A stretch of DNA of 64,000 bases from Leptospira ognonensis (lineage in GTDB: Bacteria; Spirochaetota; Leptospiria; Leptospirales; Leptospiraceae), in assembly GCF_004770745.1 (NCBI RefSeq), contig NZ_RQGD01000045.1, positions 86,461 to 150,460 of the forward strand. The letters are read 5' to 3'. Below are positions 62,435-64,000 of the stretch, one piece after another. Below the pieces are notes generated by a model. The model was not told the DNA's origin. It saw nothing but the letters and a program-made list of their open reading frames with translations, and made no database searches. Every line of letters starts with the position of its first letter. Within the stretch, counting starts at the first letter, position 1. The position numbers and the translations under genes are program-made.

Positions 62435-63177
62435 TGTATCCAAAAACAAGTATCATTCTTCCAACATTTAACGAAGTAGGGAATATCAAAAACTGCGTAG
62501 ATGCAATTTCAAAAATTCTCGATAGAGCATCTTTCGACTTTGAAATTATCATTGTAGATGATAATTCCCCAGACGGAACGTATGAAGTCGCAAGAGTCCT
62601 TGCAGAATATGACAAACGAATTTTTCCTTTTGTTCGAATGACAGAACGCGGATTAAGTTCTGCTGTAACGTTCGGATATGGAATGGCAAAAGGCGATAAT
62701 TTGGTAGTCGTTGATGCAGATTTCCAACATGATTATAGTAAAATTCCTGAAGTCATTAAATTACTTAATGATAACGATATAGTCGTTGCCTCACGAAGAA
62801 GTACTGACGGCGGTTATGGTAATTTTCCAATAATACGTCAGTTCGCTTCCAGATTCGCAACAAAAATTTCTGAATGGTTATTTAAAGTGCCGATTACGGA
62901 TCCTATGAGTGGTTTTTTTGGGATACGAAGATCGGTTTATTTACAAATAAGAGAGAAATTTAATCCACGGGGGTTTAAGATCCTTTTTGAAATATTAAGT
63001 ACATTTCGTACGGATAAAATCGCAGAAGTGGGCTATACTTTCGGTCTCCGTAAATGGGGTAAGTCAAAATTGGATTCGGCCGTAATCATTTATTTTTGTT
63101 GGGATATAATTTCGATTAAATGGAAGCAATGGAAAGCATCGAGTAGGAGTTTCATTGCTTTCAATTCTTGCAAATAA
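62434..63177 (+). CDS. GT2 glycosyltransferase, dolichyl/polyprenyl-phosphate-mannose synthase-like
   Basis: 247 residues, cytoplasmic, without the C-terminal transmembrane helices of some relatives. Visible motifs are SIILPTFNEVGNI, EIIIVDDNSPDGT, the metal motif VVVDADFQHD, VVASRR and PITDPMSGFFGIRRS, which is typical of the DPM1 group. It makes polyprenyl-phosphate sugar from a nucleotide sugar, and the GT39-type enzyme upstream could use that donor. It lies in the same direction after the Cys-rich gene. Confidence 0.87.
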   Translation: MYPKTSIILPTFNEVGNIKNCVDAISKILDRASFDFEIIIVDDNSPDGTYEVARVLAEYDKRIFPFVRMTERGLSSAVTFGYGMAKGDNLVVVDADFQHDYSKIPEVIKLLNDNDIVVASRRSTDGGYGNFPIIRQFASRFATKISEWLFKVPITDPMSGFFGIRRSVYLQIREKFNPRGFKILFEILSTFRTDKIAEVGYTFGLRKWGKSKLDSAVIIYFCWDIISIKWKQWKASSRSFIAFNSCK

Positions 63178-63222
63178 AAAAAATAATCGCCTGTTGCCTC
63201 GACTGTCTTCCCACGATACGGC

Positions 63223-63246
63223 GGGCTCACCGCAAGTAATGGGCAA
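63223..63246. repeat. Diverged REP-like repeat
   Basis: GGGCTCACCGCAAGTAATGG plus GC shares GCTCACC.CAA and TGGGC with 54293-54312. It lies in the short region after the GT2 gene, where an open frame (to 63343) ends in LPLDSETGSYQKARIFLSG; that frame has no support as a gene. Confidence 0.35.
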
Positions 63247-63351
63247 TCTGACGCGAATATTGGACCTTCCTTTGGATTCGGAGACTGGATCTTATCAAAA
63301 GGCTAGGATTTTCCTTAGCGGTCGGTTAGAAAAAGTCATCTAAACAATATT

Positions 63352-63732
63352 CTACTTCGCCTTCGCCGCAGCAAAATTAGGATTTTCAGGATTCACATCC
63401 ACTCTTCTATCTTTCGAAATCACAATTAAATCCACGTCTTCCATTGGGATTGCGCCTAACAGCACTTCATTTCCCATCACAATTGCTCCGACAAACGCAA
63501 TTCTATTCTTGAATGCAATTTCTATAGGACCTACATATGGAAGAAATTGCTTCGATCCATCCGCCAATTCAATTTCTTTTCTAGAATGTTCCTCGAGTTC
63601 TAATTGCACCTTAACATGTTCAGGAATGATCAAGTAAACTAAACCCGTATCAGCCAATGCAATTACACTAATCGGTTGAAGATATGTCCGCTTTGGATTC
63701 TTTATTTGTAAATTGCCGTAGGCTAAACCCAT
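63352..63732 (-). CDS. Clan AA retroviral-type aspartic protease-like protein
   Basis: 126 residues, one domain. The catalytic-type motif ALADTGLVYLIIPEHV (Asp-Thr-Gly) and the flap-like KEIELADGSKQFLPYVGPIEIAF, with the late VLLGAIPMEDVDLIV, match the AF_0612-type group of clan AA proteases. It would act as a dimer. There is no signal peptide, so it is cytoplasmic. The terminator upstream belongs to the next minus-strand gene. Confidence 0.8.
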   Translation of the reverse strand: MGLAYGNLQIKNPKRTYLQPISVIALADTGLVYLIIPEHVKVQLELEEHSRKEIELADGSKQFLPYVGPIEIAFKNRIAFVGAIVMGNEVLLGAIPMEDVDLIVISKDRRVDVNPENPNFAAAKAK

Positions 63733-63840
63733 ACGAAAAGTTTCACTTGGATAAAAAATTAAATCAAGTCAAAGCGATCACGATTTTGGCATGCCGAAAA
63801 TGGATTTGTCCATTTCAAAGCCTCACCCTCAAGACACAAA

Positions 63841-63870
63841 AAAACCCCACCAAATCCTGGTGAGGTTTAT
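63841..63870 (-). terminator. Terminator of the gene at the right edge
   Basis: Read on the minus strand the stem AACCTCACCA pairs with TGGTGGGGTT around GATTT, followed by a T tract. It lies 56 bp downstream of the stop codon at 63926 of the edge gene. Confidence 0.65.
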
Positions 63871-63883
63871 CATACTCTTACCG

Positions 63884-63914
63884 AACCCTGAGTAGCGAAG
63901 CGTACCGAAGGGTG
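63884..63914. repeat. REP-like palindromic repeat at the right edge
   Basis: ACCCTGAGTAGCGAAGCG followed by TACCGAAGGGT; the ends ACCCT and AGGGT are inverted. This type of 'CTGAGTAGCGAAGCG' repeat is common in bacterial intergenic DNA. Confidence 0.45.
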
Positions 63915-63925
63915 AGAGAAAGAAA

Positions 63926-64000
63926 TCATTTACAATATACAACGTAGCGTGACCATTCCGATTCATCTAACAAGGGATGGTTAAATTGTTCCTTTATAAA
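63926..64000 (-). CDS. C-terminal end of an unrecognised gene at the window edge
   Basis: 24 codons before TGA at 63926, read from the right edge; the ending is HPLLDESEWSRYVVYCK. The frame is open, has a terminator behind it and is similar to the decayed frame at 54761 (HLLDGGEWSVYNVFCI), which supports it as coding. The rest lies outside the window and I do not recognise the family. Confidence 0.5.
   Translation of the reverse strand, partial: FIKEQFNHPLLDESEWSRYVVYCK

Noticed and set aside
63155..63343. 62-codon frame after the GT2 gene
   Set aside because: It begins inside the GT2 gene in another frame, crosses a REP-like repeat and has no ribosome site; only its last 30 residues look coding-like, which is not enough.
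1..64000. CRISPR arrays, prophage genes and complete insertion sequences
   Set aside because: No regularly spaced repeats, Cas, integrase, transposase or phage structural proteins were recognised in any frame.

Overview
The window looks like chromosomal DNA of a Leptospira species or a close Leptospirales relative. This is inferred from the AT-rich, densely packed genes, the 7TMR-DISM-type membrane sensors, an OpgG/OpgH glucan pair, many small lipoproteins with short lipoboxes ending in NC or SC, and a wealth of PAS/HisKA_2/SpoIIE-type signalling proteins. No database search was possible, so the assignment rests on family recognition only.

Layout. 1-349 is the 3' end of a PrmA-like methyltransferase, facing a 7TMR-DISM sensor with an RsbW-type ATPase end (346-2457). 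2.5-5.8 kb holds a flavin amine oxidase, an acyltransferase-3 and a coupled HNH/DUF1292 pair. 5.8-10.9 kb is a minus-strand acyl-CoA operon (acyl-CoA ligase, acyl-CoA dehydrogenase, sensor kinase, MaoC hydratase) with overlapping or 3-bp junctions. 11-13 kb holds a CBS protein and a Na+/solute symporter. 13.1-17.8 kb is a partner-switching operon (helical protein, STAS antagonist, RsbW-like kinase, SpoIIE phosphatase with HAMP), downstream of an RhlE helicase.

19.2-20.7 kb holds leuA, preceded by a legible leucine attenuator: a 17-residue leader peptide with four consecutive Leu codons, mutually exclusive hairpins and a terminator. A second hairpin covers the leuA ribosome-binding site. 20.7-26.6 kb carries a D-aminoacylase-like amidohydrolase and opgG-(small membrane protein)-opgH. 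26.5-29.2 kb holds a FabI-like reductase and a membrane-embedded AraC regulator. 29.2-34.2 kb is a three-gene type-I-secretion-like operon whose ABC protein has lost nearly all ATPase motifs. 34.5-36.8 kb is a PiT phosphate permease fused to a PhoU-like helical tail, with a Pho-box-like repeat upstream. 37-39.2 kb has a degenerate HD-GYP protein and an ArsR-rhodanese regulator. 39.4-44 kb is a GT4-GH130-GH130 glycan operon. 44.6-46.2 kb is a ferric-reductase-like protein coupled to a cytochrome b5. 46.2-50.6 kb is a CheB-CheR-PAS-kinase hybrid with its response regulator.

51-60 kb is the accessory part: small secreted proteins and lipoproteins, long intergenic stretches, REP-like palindromes, tRNA-like remnants and gene fragments. 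One fragment resembles the partial gene at the right edge of the window. 60.5-63.2 kb holds a GT39-type transferase, a Cys-rich exported protein and a polyprenol-phosphate-sugar synthase-like GT2; the two glycosyltransferases are preceded by the same 10-bp sequence in opposite orientations. The window ends with a clan-AA aspartic protease and an edge-truncated gene.
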